Shown here: piece after piece, positions 27,335 to 36,457 of the stretch
How positions within the stretch are numbered: the first letter of the stretch is position 1
Layout of the letters: the number at the start of each line of letters is the position of its first letter
DNA from: Bifidobacterium goeldii
Lineage (GTDB): Bacteria > Actinomycetota > Actinomycetes > Actinomycetales > Bifidobacteriaceae
DNA length: 64,000 nt
Direction of reading: 5' to 3'
Assembly: GCF_003951095.1 (NCBI RefSeq)
Contig: NZ_QXGL01000002.1
Location: 186,001-250,000 of the forward strand
Position numbers and translations under genes: made by a program
The notes under the pieces: generated by a model
The model's input: the letters and a program-made list of their open reading frames with translations, nothing else
Database searches by the model: none
What the model was told of the DNA's origin: nothing

Positions 27335-28963
27335 ATGCGCAAACGCCATTTCACAGTCGCTGCAGTCATCTGCGCGGCCGCTATGCTACTTTCAGGTTGC
27401 GGTGGCGGCTCCGGTAGCAGCAATGCTTCAAGCGATAATGTCATCCGAGCTTACGGCGTCGAACCGCAGAACCCACTGTCTCCTGGCGACTCTGGCGAAA
27501 GCGGCGGCATTCAGGTCGCCGATCAAATCTACTCAACTCTGATCACCTATAACAGTGACGGTACGATCAACAACGAGATGGCCAAGTCCATCGAGCCCAA
27601 CGAGGACGCTTCGCAGTTCACCATCACGCTCGAAAGCGGCTGGAAGTTCACCGACGGCACGCCCGTCAAGGCCGAGAACTTCACCAAGGCGTGGAGCTAC
27701 GCGGCCAACGGCGCCAACGGCATGAAGAACGCCTGGTGCTTCTCCGCGATTAAGGGCTACGACGACCTGCAGGCCGACGGCGTCGCCTCCGACGCGCAGC
27801 TAAGCGGCCTCAAAGTCGTGGACGACACCACCTTCACCGTGGACCTCAACAAGCCGAACTCGATGTTCCCGAAGGAACTGGGCTACATCGCGTTCGCCCC
27901 GGTGCCAGACTCCGCGTTCAGCGACATGAAGGCGTTCGGCGAGAAGCCGGTCACCAACGGCCCGTACAAGCTTGAGAAGTGGGACCACAGCAAGAGCATC
28001 ACGCTGGTCAAGAACCCCGATTACAAGGGCCCGCGCCAGCCGAAGAACGACGGCATCACCTTCCAGCTGTACACCAAGCCAGACGCCGCTTACTCCGACG
28101 TGCAGGCCGGCAATCTCGACGTGCTCTCTACGATCCCGGCTTCCGCGATGAAGACTTTCCAGTCGAACCCGGCCGTCAAGGCCACCTCCACCCCGGGCTC
28201 CTCATTCCAGGGCTTCACGATTCCAGTCGCGCTCAAGCACTTCGGCATGGATGAGGAAGGCCGCCTGCGCCGCGAGGCCATCTCGATGGCCGTCAACCGC
28301 AAGCAGATCACTGAGAAGCTGTTCTTCAACACGCGTACCCCGGCCACCGACTTCCTCGCTCCGACCGTCGACGGCCACTCCGAGGACCTCAAGGGTGCCG
28401 ACGTGCTCACCCACGACGCCGACAAGGCAAAGGAACTGTGGGCTGAGGCCGACAAGATCTCCCCGTGGGACGGCACCTTCGAGCTCGCCTACAACGCGGA
28501 CGCCGACCACAAGCAGTGGGTGGACGCCGTGTGCAACCAGTTGAAGAACACACTGGGCATCGAGGCGAAGGGCAAGCCGTTCCCGACATCCGCGGAATAC
28601 TACGATTCGCTCGACTCGAAGACCCCGACCTTCGCGTTCTACACCAGCTGGTCCGCCGACTGGCCGTCGCCGGATAACTTCCTGGTGACCCTGTACGCCT
28701 CCAGCTCCGCCGACGGTAACGGCTCGAACACCGGCAACTACAAGAACCCGGATTACGATGCGCTGCTGGACAAGGCCGCATCCTCCTCCTCGATGGAGGA
28801 CGCGAACAAGTACTACCAGCAGGCTGAGGAGATCCTCTTGCAGGATCTGCCGACGATCCCGCTGTGGTACGGCAACGCGAACGCGGTGACTACGAAGAAC
28901 GTGAACGGCCTCGCTTTCAACTTCAACGCCCTGCCCACGTACTGGAAGATCAGCAAGTCCTGA
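27335..28963 (+). CDS. SBP_bac_5 (oligopeptide/oligosaccharide) binding lipoprotein
   Basis: A 542-residue extracytoplasmic binding protein of the DppA/OppA class. The signal ends in lipobox LSGC followed by a Gly/Ser linker. Typical motifs are WKFTDGTPVKAENFTKAW, GPYKLEKWDHSKSITLVKNPDY and the C-terminal DLPTIPLWYGN. ATG 27335 has AAGGAGAG; the frame opening at 27302 lacks support. No permease or ATPase gene is nearby. Its TGA overlaps the ATG of the GH42 gene, so the ligand is probably a beta-galactoside oligosaccharide rather than a peptide; this is inference from context. Confidence 0.9.
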   Translation: MRKRHFTVAAVICAAAMLLSGCGGGSGSSNASSDNVIRAYGVEPQNPLSPGDSGESGGIQVADQIYSTLITYNSDGTINNEMAKSIEPNEDASQFTITLESGWKFTDGTPVKAENFTKAWSYAANGANGMKNAWCFSAIKGYDDLQADGVASDAQLSGLKVVDDTTFTVDLNKPNSMFPKELGYIAFAPVPDSAFSDMKAFGEKPVTNGPYKLEKWDHSKSITLVKNPDYKGPRQPKNDGITFQLYTKPDAAYSDVQAGNLDVLSTIPASAMKTFQSNPAVKATSTPGSSFQGFTIPVALKHFGMDEEGRLRREAISMAVNRKQITEKLFFNTRTPATDFLAPTVDGHSEDLKGADVLTHDADKAKELWAEADKISPWDGTFELAYNADADHKQWVDAVCNQLKNTLGIEAKGKPFPTSAEYYDSLDSKTPTFAFYTSWSADWPSPDNFLVTLYASSSADGNGSNTGNYKNPDYDALLDKAASSSSMEDANKYYQQAEEILLQDLPTIPLWYGNANAVTTKNVNGLAFNFNALPTYWKISKS

Positions 28964-31047
28964 TGTTGTACGGAGGCGACTACAACCCCGAGCAGTGGCC
29001 GCGTGACGTGTGGAAGCACGACATGCGGCTGCTGCGCGAGGCCTCGATTAACGAGGTCACCCTGAACGTGTTCTCGTGGGCCGCTTTGCAGCCCGACGAG
29101 GGCACCTACGATTTCTCCCGGCTTGACGACATCGTCTCTACGGTGAGCGATGCCGGTATGAAGATCATCATGGCGACAGGCACCGGCGCCCTGCCCGCGT
29201 GGCTGTCGCTGGCCCACCCGGATGTGGAGCGTGTCGACTTCGACGGGCGTAAACACCGTCACGGCGCGCGGCAAAACGCGTGCCCTTCCAGCCCCACGTA
29301 TCGTCGCTATGCGGCGGCGCTGGCCGGCAAGATGGCGGAACACTACGCTTCATTGCCGAATCTCGTCGCGTGGCATGTTTCGAACGAGTATGAGGGCATC
29401 TGCTACTGCGAAAACTGCCAGCGTGCCTATCGTGACTGGCTGCGCGAACGCTACGGCACCATCGAACAGCTGAACGCCACGTGGGGCACCGATTTTTGGG
29501 GGCACACGTACCGTTCATTCGACGAGATCTTCCCACCCGATCGCGCCGGCGACGGCAGCTATGATGACCCGTGCGCAGTACTGCCCGCAGCAAGCCTTGA
29601 TTACGCGCGCTTCTTCGACGATGCAATCATCGGCGCCTACAACGCGGAAAAGGATGCGATCCGGCGGTTCGATAGCAAGACGCCCATCACCACGAATTTC
29701 ATGGGCAACTTCTTCCAATACGACTATCAGCATTGGGCGAAGGACATCGACATCGCCGCGTGGGATTGCTACCCGCGGCTCGGCACGCCGCCGAGCGATA
29801 CCGCGTTCTGGCATGATCTGATCCGCTGTTTGAAACAGCGCCCGTTCCTACTCATGGAACAAACGCCGAGCCGCATGAACTGGATGCCGTACAACGCGCT
29901 CAAACGCCCCGGCCAGATGCGCCAGCAAAGTTGGCAGGCGATCGCGCATGGCGCTGATTCGGTGCAGTTCTTCCAGATGCGGCGCTCGCGCTACGGTTGC
30001 GAGAAGTTCCACGGTGCGGTGATCGACGCGGATGGCACCGATGAGACGCGCACGTTCCGCGAAGTGGCTTCGCTTGGCCGCGAGTTGGCGTCGATCGGCT
30101 CGATGATCGAGGGTTCGATGCCGTTGCCGCGCGTGGCGATGCTGTTCGACTGGTCGTCGTGGCGCGGGTTGCGCAATGCGATCGGCCCGTCGAAGGATCT
30201 TGATTATCTGCGCGAATCGCGCGCGATGTACGCCGAACTCTATCGCCGCAATGTGCCGGTGGATGTGGTGGGCGTTGACGCGGATCTTTCCCGCTATGAC
30301 GTGGTGCTCGCTCCGGCGCTGTACATCGTGGATAGCGCGGCGGCCGGCCGGCTGAACGATTACGTGCGCGGCGGTGGGCGGCTGTTGCTCACGGTGATGA
30401 GCGCGCTGAGCGACGAGCACGACGTGCTGTACAACGGCAAAATTCCGGCGCCGTTCCACGATATTGCCGGCGTGTGGGCGATGGAGACGGACGCGCTGGC
30501 GCCCGAGGACCGCGTGCCACTGGAGTTTGCGGAAGGCGTTGGCGGCGGCTCAAGCGACGATGGCGCAAGCGAGGGTGGCGCAAGGGCTGCCGGCGACACC
30601 GACCGCTCTGCTTCCCCCGCCGGCCGCGTGCTGTGCGACGTGCTGGTGCCGAGCGAGGGTACCGAAACGCTCGCTAGCTACGGCCCGGGTCCGTTCTACG
30701 CGGGCACGCCGGCGATCACGAGGCATCGCGCGGGAAGCGGCGTGTGCTACTACGCGGGCACGTTCCTTGATCCGGCGGCGATGCAGCTGCTGATCGGCGA
30801 GATGCTGGATGATGCCGGAATTCCGACGATCGAGTCACCCAGCGGAGTGGAGATCAACACCCGCTACACCGACCACGGCGACGCGCTCACGTTCATTATT
30901 AATGACACCGGCGAGCCGCGCTCAGTACGCGTACCTGTCGAAGGCGTTGACTTGCTCAACAACAACGAGCCACACACGGTCGGCGACATAATCGAACTGC
31001 CGCCCTACGGCGTCATGCTCCTGCAAGGCAACGGCAAGAATCGTTAA
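28963..31047 (+). CDS. GH42 beta-galactosidase
   Basis: A 694-residue intracellular GH42 enzyme that removes terminal beta-galactose. It starts MLYGGDYNPEQWP, the family N-terminus. The acid/base is E142 (HVSNEYEG) and the nucleophile E299 (LLMEQTPSRMNW). The zinc-binding cysteines C107, C147, C149 and C152 are all present. Trimerisation and beta domains follow; a Gly/Ala/Ser-rich insert lies near residues 526-550. The start codon overlaps the stop of the binding-protein gene (TGATG) and has no clear ribosome site of its own, so it should depend on translational coupling. Confidence 0.93.
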   Translation: MLYGGDYNPEQWPRDVWKHDMRLLREASINEVTLNVFSWAALQPDEGTYDFSRLDDIVSTVSDAGMKIIMATGTGALPAWLSLAHPDVERVDFDGRKHRHGARQNACPSSPTYRRYAAALAGKMAEHYASLPNLVAWHVSNEYEGICYCENCQRAYRDWLRERYGTIEQLNATWGTDFWGHTYRSFDEIFPPDRAGDGSYDDPCAVLPAASLDYARFFDDAIIGAYNAEKDAIRRFDSKTPITTNFMGNFFQYDYQHWAKDIDIAAWDCYPRLGTPPSDTAFWHDLIRCLKQRPFLLMEQTPSRMNWMPYNALKRPGQMRQQSWQAIAHGADSVQFFQMRRSRYGCEKFHGAVIDADGTDETRTFREVASLGRELASIGSMIEGSMPLPRVAMLFDWSSWRGLRNAIGPSKDLDYLRESRAMYAELYRRNVPVDVVGVDADLSRYDVVLAPALYIVDSAAAGRLNDYVRGGGRLLLTVMSALSDEHDVLYNGKIPAPFHDIAGVWAMETDALAPEDRVPLEFAEGVGGGSSDDGASEGGARAAGDTDRSASPAGRVLCDVLVPSEGTETLASYGPGPFYAGTPAITRHRAGSGVCYYAGTFLDPAAMQLLIGEMLDDAGIPTIESPSGVEINTRYTDHGDALTFIINDTGEPRSVRVPVEGVDLLNNNEPHTVGDIIELPPYGVMLLQGNGKNR

Positions 31048-31072
31048 GTCGCAGGCCGCGTCATCGAAAAAA

Positions 31073-31106
31073 GTGAGGCTCGGCATTCATCAACGCCGAG
31101 CCTCAC
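31073..31106 (+). terminator. Terminator after GH42
   Basis: A perfect 12-bp stem (31073-31084 with 31095-31106) and ten-base loop, preceded by an A-run, lies 26 bases past the stop codon. Confidence 0.7.
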
Positions 31107-31516
31107 TAATTCAATAGTTCTAAACCACTCTACAAACGCTCGCACCTGTTGAGCGGCGTATCTTACAGTTTCTTACAGTAAGATAATGTAAGAAACTGTA
31201 AGATAAACTGTAAGATTGTAAGATAGCGCGATCGCCGACTGAGCGAGAACGAAGGAGCCAAATAGTTGACGCATGCACCGACGCCAATGTTTGCACCGCT
31301 ATCGACCCACATTGCACGCAGTGCAATCATTCCACCCCATATCCGCTTACCTATGGGAAAATGTAGGTTTCAACATTTTTATCTATCTAAAAGTGTTTCT
31401 TTCACCATAAAAACCCAGATAAGACCTGCAAATAAGCAAAGCATCACAGCCCCACTCTATCGGCCAGGTGCCGAGAGCCATAACGGGATGACTCTCGGCG
31501 CCCTTCCCCCAACATG
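31107..31516. other. Intergenic region with TCTTACA array and a hairpin after the GH59-like gene
   Basis: No gene is supported. The region holds the repeat array described at 31159-31223 and, at 31470-31499, a GCCGAGAG/CTCTCGGC hairpin that may end the GH59-like transcript coming from the right. Confidence 0.5.
31159..31223. repeat. Six TCTTACA/TGTAAGA half-sites with helical phasing
   Basis: TCTTACA starts at 31161 and 31171. TGTAAGA starts at 31187, 31197, 31209 and 31217. The first four form a perfect 19-bp inverted repeat (31159-31177 with 31187-31205) around a nine-base centre. Spacings of 10, 10, 12 and 8 keep sites close to one DNA face. It reads as a regulator-binding array or an unusual AT-rich hairpin. 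Confidence 0.75.
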
Positions 31517-34273
31517 TCACTTCAGCAGGCCGATGGCGTCGAGAGCGAAGCCGGCGGCGTTGGCGGTGCGGAATGCGACCGTGTGATGGCCCTGCTCGAG
31601 GCCTTCGAGGCGATATTCACAGCGCAGTGAGCCGTTGGTGGCGTGCACTGGAGCGTTGGCATGAACCAGATGACCGTCTACGAACACGTCAAGGCGCGCA
31701 CTGCCATCTGAGGGGCCAAATAGGTCGACTCCGGTGCCGTCGAAGCTGAATTTCAGCTCAGCGCCAGCACCTGCAGCGCGCGAAATCGTTCGCATGTAGG
31801 TAAACATGCCCTGACCGTTATCATGCGTCCAAGAACTGTCATAGTGCAGGATTTCAGAGCCGTTATCCCACGAGCGCATGTGCATATCGTCGATCAGCTC
31901 GGTGTAGTAGGGCGAGAAACCGTCCACACGTTCGACGCGCAGGTTCGAGAAACGCACGTGGTCGAAGCTCGTGCCGAGATTCACACGACCAGCCGACTGC
32001 AATGACGGGTCCGACCACGTGGTGATCTTCGCACCATTAATGAATACGGTGGCAGTATCCCCCGCGACTTCGAGTGTGATCGTATTCCACGAGCCAGCAC
32101 CAGCTGCGAACGGTTGCATGCCAGCCTCGATAGCACGCCGGCGCAGATCTTCCAAGTGCCCGCGGCGTACTTCGTTGCCGAAGTTGCGCAACAGCCATAC
32201 GCCATCCGCACGAATCTTGAAATCCACACCGCAAATATCGGTAGTGAACTTATTGCCGCCCATTTCACGCGCACCAAGCAGCACGTAAGGCGCACGGCCT
32301 GGGTAGTCCTCGAACTTCACATCGACGGACACACGATAGTTGGCCCAGCGCATGTCGCCAATCGCTGTGCGCGGGTCGCCTTCAATCCACGCGTTGCCAG
32401 CGTGGTTCCAGTCGATCTGCTGGCGCAGCACGTGACCACGCTCAGCATCCGGTACGACTTCGAACGCGCCGTTCGTATCAGTGCTGTACCGCGGTGTTGC
32501 GCCTGCGTCACCGCCGCGCGAGGCCAGATAATCTTCCTTGACGAGCTGGTCAAACTTGTACGTCTCGACTTGCGGCTCATCTGCATAGTTGAAGTCGTCG
32601 GCGTAGAGCACGCCGTTTGCCGGGTCCACGTCGAGCACGGTACGAGTGTGCTCGTTCGTGTGCGGGAGCGCGTAGGCGTACGCAGGCTTCGCGGTAAGGG
32701 CTCCGGTTGCAGGGTTAACTTCGGCTGAGTCAAGCGTGGTGGCGGTGATCATGCTCCACGGCTGGATGGTGACGGCGTAGGTGCTGACGGCGGTGTTCTC
32801 GTTGTGATTTCCATCGATGATCGCCACCGGCTTGCGCCAGTTTGCATCATAGGGCTGTCCGGCGTCGGCAGCGCGGGTCTGCCAGATCGTCAGCGGCTTG
32901 CCAGCGGCGGTCAGCGCGGCGTCGATCTCAATCTCGTAAGTTTTTGTGAAACCGCTGTCATTGATGATAACGATGCTCACATCGTTGCCATTTGGTGCTG
33001 CGAGCGTCATATACGACGGTTCTCCGTTGCGAGCACCATTGACCGGGTTGTTGCCGCCCACCTTGCAACCCGACGCCTGCGGGATCGCGCGCCAAATCGT
33101 GTCGTGCGCAGATGCGGAGACGAAGCCGAGGTTGGCGAATCGCGTGAAGTGTTCGAGTACTGCGCAGCCGGCGTCGTAGTACATCCAGCCGCTCCACGGG
33201 TCGCGCGCGGAAATCAGCTCCTTGGAGGCGTATTCCATGTGTTCGTAGCATGAGCCGATGGCCGGCTGGTAGATCGCATGCGTGCGGCGCGATTCAACAA
33301 AGCCTTTGACCAGCGTGTTCGCCATTTCTAGCGGGCTGCCGGAACCACCAATGCCAGTGCCGGTGCGCTCACCCAAGCCGTTGTCCATTGTGTTGTTTGG
33401 GCGGTCGGCGGAGTTAGAGAACACGGCTTGCGCTTCAGAGTTCCAGATTTCCTTATCGAATTCCTCAGCCAAGCGCTTGAAGTTACCGTCCTCGTCGTCT
33501 ACCACGGAATAGTGGTAGCTGGCCACGTCCATTGCGTTGAGGTACTCCGGGTTGGCGATAACCTCGCCGCCGAACGTGCCGGTCACTTCCTCGTCAGAAG
33601 TAATGACCTTGATCGCGTGGAAGAGGTCGCGCTCAGTCTCGCTAGCCCAGCCAGCGTTGGGGTCGTTTGGACCGTTGCCAATAAAGCCCTGATCGTCCGT
33701 GTGCACGCGATGCGCGAAGTCGGCAACCCAATCAAGGTTTGCGGTGCGCTCGTTCACGTCAGGGTTAACCGAGTCAACCATCACGCCATATTCGCGATAT
33801 GCAGCCAGAATCGTATTCTTATACCACTTGTACACATCGTCGTTGGAGTGCACCCAGGTTGGTGCCATCCAGCGAAGAATGCTCACGTGTACGCCGGGCT
33901 GATAACGCCGAGCATCGGCGGCGAGCTGGAAACCGGGTTCGCGAGCAACCTGCGGGTATTCGTCCGACTCGCGCATGGTGGCAACATTCGGACCGGTGGA
34001 ATTATTACGATCGTTGCCCATTTCGATTTTGATCGTATTCATCAATGGGTGATCACCAGCGAACAGCGTGCGCACCAGCTGCCAGTAGGCGTCCGGACTT
34101 TCAGCTTTGTAGTCCATCAGCAGGCTGGAAGTGGCGTTGCCGGAGAGCAGGCCGAATCCTTTGTACGTCAATCCGTTGCGGTTCTTTGCAGCGGCGGCTA
34201 CATCGTCGGCGTGAATTGCAACGCGCAGCGGCTGGGCAGGGTCGTTGCCTTCGAAAGTCGTCATCGTCGTCAT
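31517..34273 (-). CDS. GH59-like (galactocerebrosidase-type) glycosidase
   Basis: A 918-residue enzyme resembling the GH59 galactosylceramidase family. The N-terminal barrel has GFGLLSGNATSSLLMDY and MNTIKIEMGNDRNNSTG, both GH59-like. The likely acid/base is the Glu in NPDVNERTANLDW and the likely nucleophile the Glu in IWNSEAQAVF. C-terminal beta domains follow, including a lectin-like module with FKIRADGVWLLRNFG and a galactose-binding-like end. There is no signal peptide. Bacterial members are expected to act on beta-galactosides rather than on ceramides. ATG 34273 is chosen; ATG 34264 is an alternative and 34312 is unlikely. It lies downstream of a DUF624/ABC set on the same strand. Confidence 0.75.
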   Translation of the reverse strand: MTTMTTFEGNDPAQPLRVAIHADDVAAAAKNRNGLTYKGFGLLSGNATSSLLMDYKAESPDAYWQLVRTLFAGDHPLMNTIKIEMGNDRNNSTGPNVATMRESDEYPQVAREPGFQLAADARRYQPGVHVSILRWMAPTWVHSNDDVYKWYKNTILAAYREYGVMVDSVNPDVNERTANLDWVADFAHRVHTDDQGFIGNGPNDPNAGWASETERDLFHAIKVITSDEEVTGTFGGEVIANPEYLNAMDVASYHYSVVDDEDGNFKRLAEEFDKEIWNSEAQAVFSNSADRPNNTMDNGLGERTGTGIGGSGSPLEMANTLVKGFVESRRTHAIYQPAIGSCYEHMEYASKELISARDPWSGWMYYDAGCAVLEHFTRFANLGFVSASAHDTIWRAIPQASGCKVGGNNPVNGARNGEPSYMTLAAPNGNDVSIVIINDSGFTKTYEIEIDAALTAAGKPLTIWQTRAADAGQPYDANWRKPVAIIDGNHNENTAVSTYAVTIQPWSMITATTLDSAEVNPATGALTAKPAYAYALPHTNEHTRTVLDVDPANGVLYADDFNYADEPQVETYKFDQLVKEDYLASRGGDAGATPRYSTDTNGAFEVVPDAERGHVLRQQIDWNHAGNAWIEGDPRTAIGDMRWANYRVSVDVKFEDYPGRAPYVLLGAREMGGNKFTTDICGVDFKIRADGVWLLRNFGNEVRRGHLEDLRRRAIEAGMQPFAAGAGSWNTITLEVAGDTATVFINGAKITTWSDPSLQSAGRVNLGTSFDHVRFSNLRVERVDGFSPYYTELIDDMHMRSWDNGSEILHYDSSWTHDNGQGMFTYMRTISRAAGAGAELKFSFDGTGVDLFGPSDGSARLDVFVDGHLVHANAPVHATNGSLRCEYRLEGLEQGHHTVAFRTANAAGFALDAIGLLK

Positions 34274-34317
34274 AGCAGACACCAAACCTTCTATTTGGTC
34301 AGATTTAATCATAAATA

Positions 34318-34341
34318 ATCATATATGATATTTCATGATCA
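34318..34341 (-). promoter_or_regulatory. Palindrome and TGATCA box before the GH59-like gene
   Basis: A perfect 12-base palindrome ATCATATATGAT (34318-34329) is followed by TGATCA (34336-34341). Together they form a plausible operator for the regulon proposed around TGATCA sites. Confidence 0.4.
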
Positions 34342-34379
34342 CAACGACGTTTTTGGAAGATACTTGCGCGCGCAGTCAC

Positions 34380-35198
34380 TTATTCATACAGCGCTACAAG
34401 CCGGCGATCACCAGACTCGCGAGCCATAGCAAGCGCAAGCGGCTGCGATTGCCAGCGCAGGCCAGCCCACACCACAAACGCAGCAACACCAGTAGCTAAT
34501 ACCGCCACCAGAATCGGACTGATCGTTAATCCCCACGCATACACAACAGCAACTGCCACATTGACGAGCAGCATGTATGGCCTGCGAATCGTCATCATCC
34601 AGCCATTACGCAACAGCGCGCGCAATCGCGCCTGCGGAAACTCAACCGCGATGTGCAACACCATCATCATTGCGAACGGGTTGTACGCGGCGAGTACCAG
34701 CAGCATTGGCACGAGCAATTGCCCCCACGCAACCTGCATCAGCAGCTGTGCGTCGTATAGTAGCGCGAATTCCACCGTGCACATGATCGCGCCGACCGTC
34801 AGCGCGCGGCGGAACAGGCGCCTGTATGCGCGGCCGTACGGGCGGAATACTGCGACAGAGACATCGGAAGGCACGTACGTGGCGGCGATCCAATCGGGCA
34901 GTGCAGCGCCGGAAGATTCGATCACATTCAGTGCGTCGCGGCGAGCTGCAGGCATGAACACGGGATGATCGCGAAAGATCGCGAACGACGCCGCTACACC
35001 GGGCGCACTGAGCGCGGCGGCCGCGATCCACAGCGGATAGAAGGCGGTGGAAGGTGCGAAGATCACTGCCAGTACGAGCGGCAGGCAGCCAGCCAAGGTC
35101 AGCAGGGACATTGCCAACACGAGGTAGACGACGTTCGCGACGGTAAGGAACGCGTCAGCGGTAATGTGCGGGCGGCGAGGATGCGCTGCTGCTGCCAT
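34380..35198 (-). CDS. DUF624 (YesL-like) membrane protein
   Basis: A 272-residue membrane protein with about five hydrophobic segments, beginning MAAAAHPRRPHITADAFLTVANVVYLVLAMSLLTLAG as in DUF624 proteins. Members sit with sugar ABC transporters and their function is not known. AAAGGAG precedes ATG 35198; the frame opening at 35237 is unsupported. It follows the permease pair at 35548-37399 on the same strand, but a 270-base repeat element lies between. Confidence 0.85.
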   Translation of the reverse strand: MAAAAHPRRPHITADAFLTVANVVYLVLAMSLLTLAGCLPLVLAVIFAPSTAFYPLWIAAAALSAPGVAASFAIFRDHPVFMPAARRDALNVIESSGAALPDWIAATYVPSDVSVAVFRPYGRAYRRLFRRALTVGAIMCTVEFALLYDAQLLMQVAWGQLLVPMLLVLAAYNPFAMMMVLHIAVEFPQARLRALLRNGWMMTIRRPYMLLVNVAVAVVYAWGLTISPILVAVLATGVAAFVVWAGLRWQSQPLALAMARESGDRRLVALYE

Positions 35199-35250
35199 GA
35201 CGGGCTCCTTTCGCTTTCGTGTCAGGTTGTATGTCAAAGTGGTTGCAACG

Positions 35251-35522
35251 ACTGTGGCGACGCTCCCCCAGTCAGCCTACGGCTGACAGCCCCCTCAGCC
35301 GAGGGGGCCAAGGCTGCCGCATCCATGTTATGTAAAGTTTGATAGTTATATTCCTATCCTTAGCCCCCTCGGTAGGACAATGCCGTTAAGCAAACAACCC
35401 AGTGGGTTGTTTGTAAGCGTTGTGCGAGCCGACAGGCGAGCCAGCAATATCGCTCGCATAGCGAGTCCATAATTGCGGGACGCTGTCAGCCGTTAGGCTG
35501 ACTGAGGGAGCGTCGCCACAGT
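35251..35522. repeat. MITE-like element with 27-bp terminal inverted repeats
   Basis: Termini 35251-35277 and 35496-35522 are inverted copies matching at 26 of 27 positions (ACTGTGGCGACGCTCCCCCA at the left end). Each end carries a GTCAGCC/GGCTGAC hairpin. Inside are a CCCCCTC/GAGGGGG hairpin, a TTTGATAGTT spacer, and an AACAACCCAGTGGGTTGTT hairpin followed by GCGAG words, as at 1152-1235. No ORF or transposase is present. It separates the ABC permease gene from DUF624. Confidence 0.8.
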
Positions 35523-35547
35523 CACAGCAGCCACATGACTGGGCGCC

Positions 35548-36456
35548 TTAGTTCTTCATGCCGGAGGTGGCGATGCCTTCGATGAACTGCTTTTGGCCGA
35601 TCAGGAACACGACCAGAATTGGCAGTACGGAGAGCACGGAGCCGGTCATAATCATTGAATAATCGGCATCGTACTGGGAGATGAAGGTCTTGAGGCCCAG
35701 CTGAATCGTGTACAGGTTCGGCGAGCGCAAGTAGAGCAGCGGGCCCATGTAGTCGTTCCACGTGTTGGTGAACGTGATGATCGCGAGCGCGGCAATCGAC
35801 GAGCCGGACAGCGGCAGAATAATCCGCCGGTAAATACCAAACTCACTCAAGCCGTCGAGTCGTGCAGCTTCAGACAGCGAATCCGGAATCGTGTCGTAGA
35901 ACTGCTTCATCATAAACACGCCGAACGCGCCGAATGCTTGCAGCAGAATAATTGACCAACGCGTATCGTTCAATCCCACAATCGAGAGCATCTTGAACTG
36001 CGGGATCATGTACGCCTGCCACGGCACGGCCATCGTTGCCACGTAGATCAAAAACAGCGTGTTGCGGCCGGGGAAGTTGATTTTCGAGAAGCCGTATGCA
36101 GCGAACGAACCAGTGAACACTTGCAGGAAGGTCACTACGACGGCGAAGAACACGGTGTTGCCGAGCCAGCCGAGCATGTCGGCCTTCTGCCAGATCTGCA
36201 GATAATGCTCGAAATGCCATGTTTCTGGCAGCCAGCGCACGGGGACCATGTAGATTTCATTGTTGTTTTTCAGCGAGGCGAGCACCATCCAAATGAACGG
36301 CAGCACGACGAATACGCTGATCACAACCATTACCGCATATCCGAGAATAATGCCGACGATGTGCAGCGGGGAACGGTGGCGCACGTTCAGCGGCGCGTCA
36401 AAGGAGCCGACCGTGGAATTAACCGTCTGAGAGCTGGAACTCAGCGAAATAGCCAT
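35548..36456 (-). CDS. Carbohydrate ABC transporter permease (MalG type)
   Basis: A 302-residue inner-membrane permease with six hydrophobic segments and the EAA loop (DSLSEAARLDGLSEFGIYRRIILPLSG). It starts one base after the stop of the MalF-type gene, with AAGGAG in front. It completes a binding protein/permease/permease set; the ATPase is not encoded here and is probably a shared MsiK-like protein, as usual for CUT1 sugar importers in this phylum. Confidence 0.93.
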   Translation of the reverse strand: MAISLSSSSQTVNSTVGSFDAPLNVRHRSPLHIVGIILGYAVMVVISVFVVLPFIWMVLASLKNNNEIYMVPVRWLPETWHFEHYLQIWQKADMLGWLGNTVFFAVVVTFLQVFTGSFAAYGFSKINFPGRNTLFLIYVATMAVPWQAYMIPQFKMLSIVGLNDTRWSIILLQAFGAFGVFMMKQFYDTIPDSLSEAARLDGLSEFGIYRRIILPLSGSSIAALAIITFTNTWNDYMGPLLYLRSPNLYTIQLGLKTFISQYDADYSMIMTGSVLSVLPILVVFLIGQKQFIEGIATSGMKN

Positions 36457-36457
36457 C

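Noticed and set aside
35200-35342. Peptide frames reading CGDAPPV in the palindromic repeats (also near 43560-43720)
   Set aside because: They arise from translating the MITE-like repeat itself and appear at each copy, so they are not genes.
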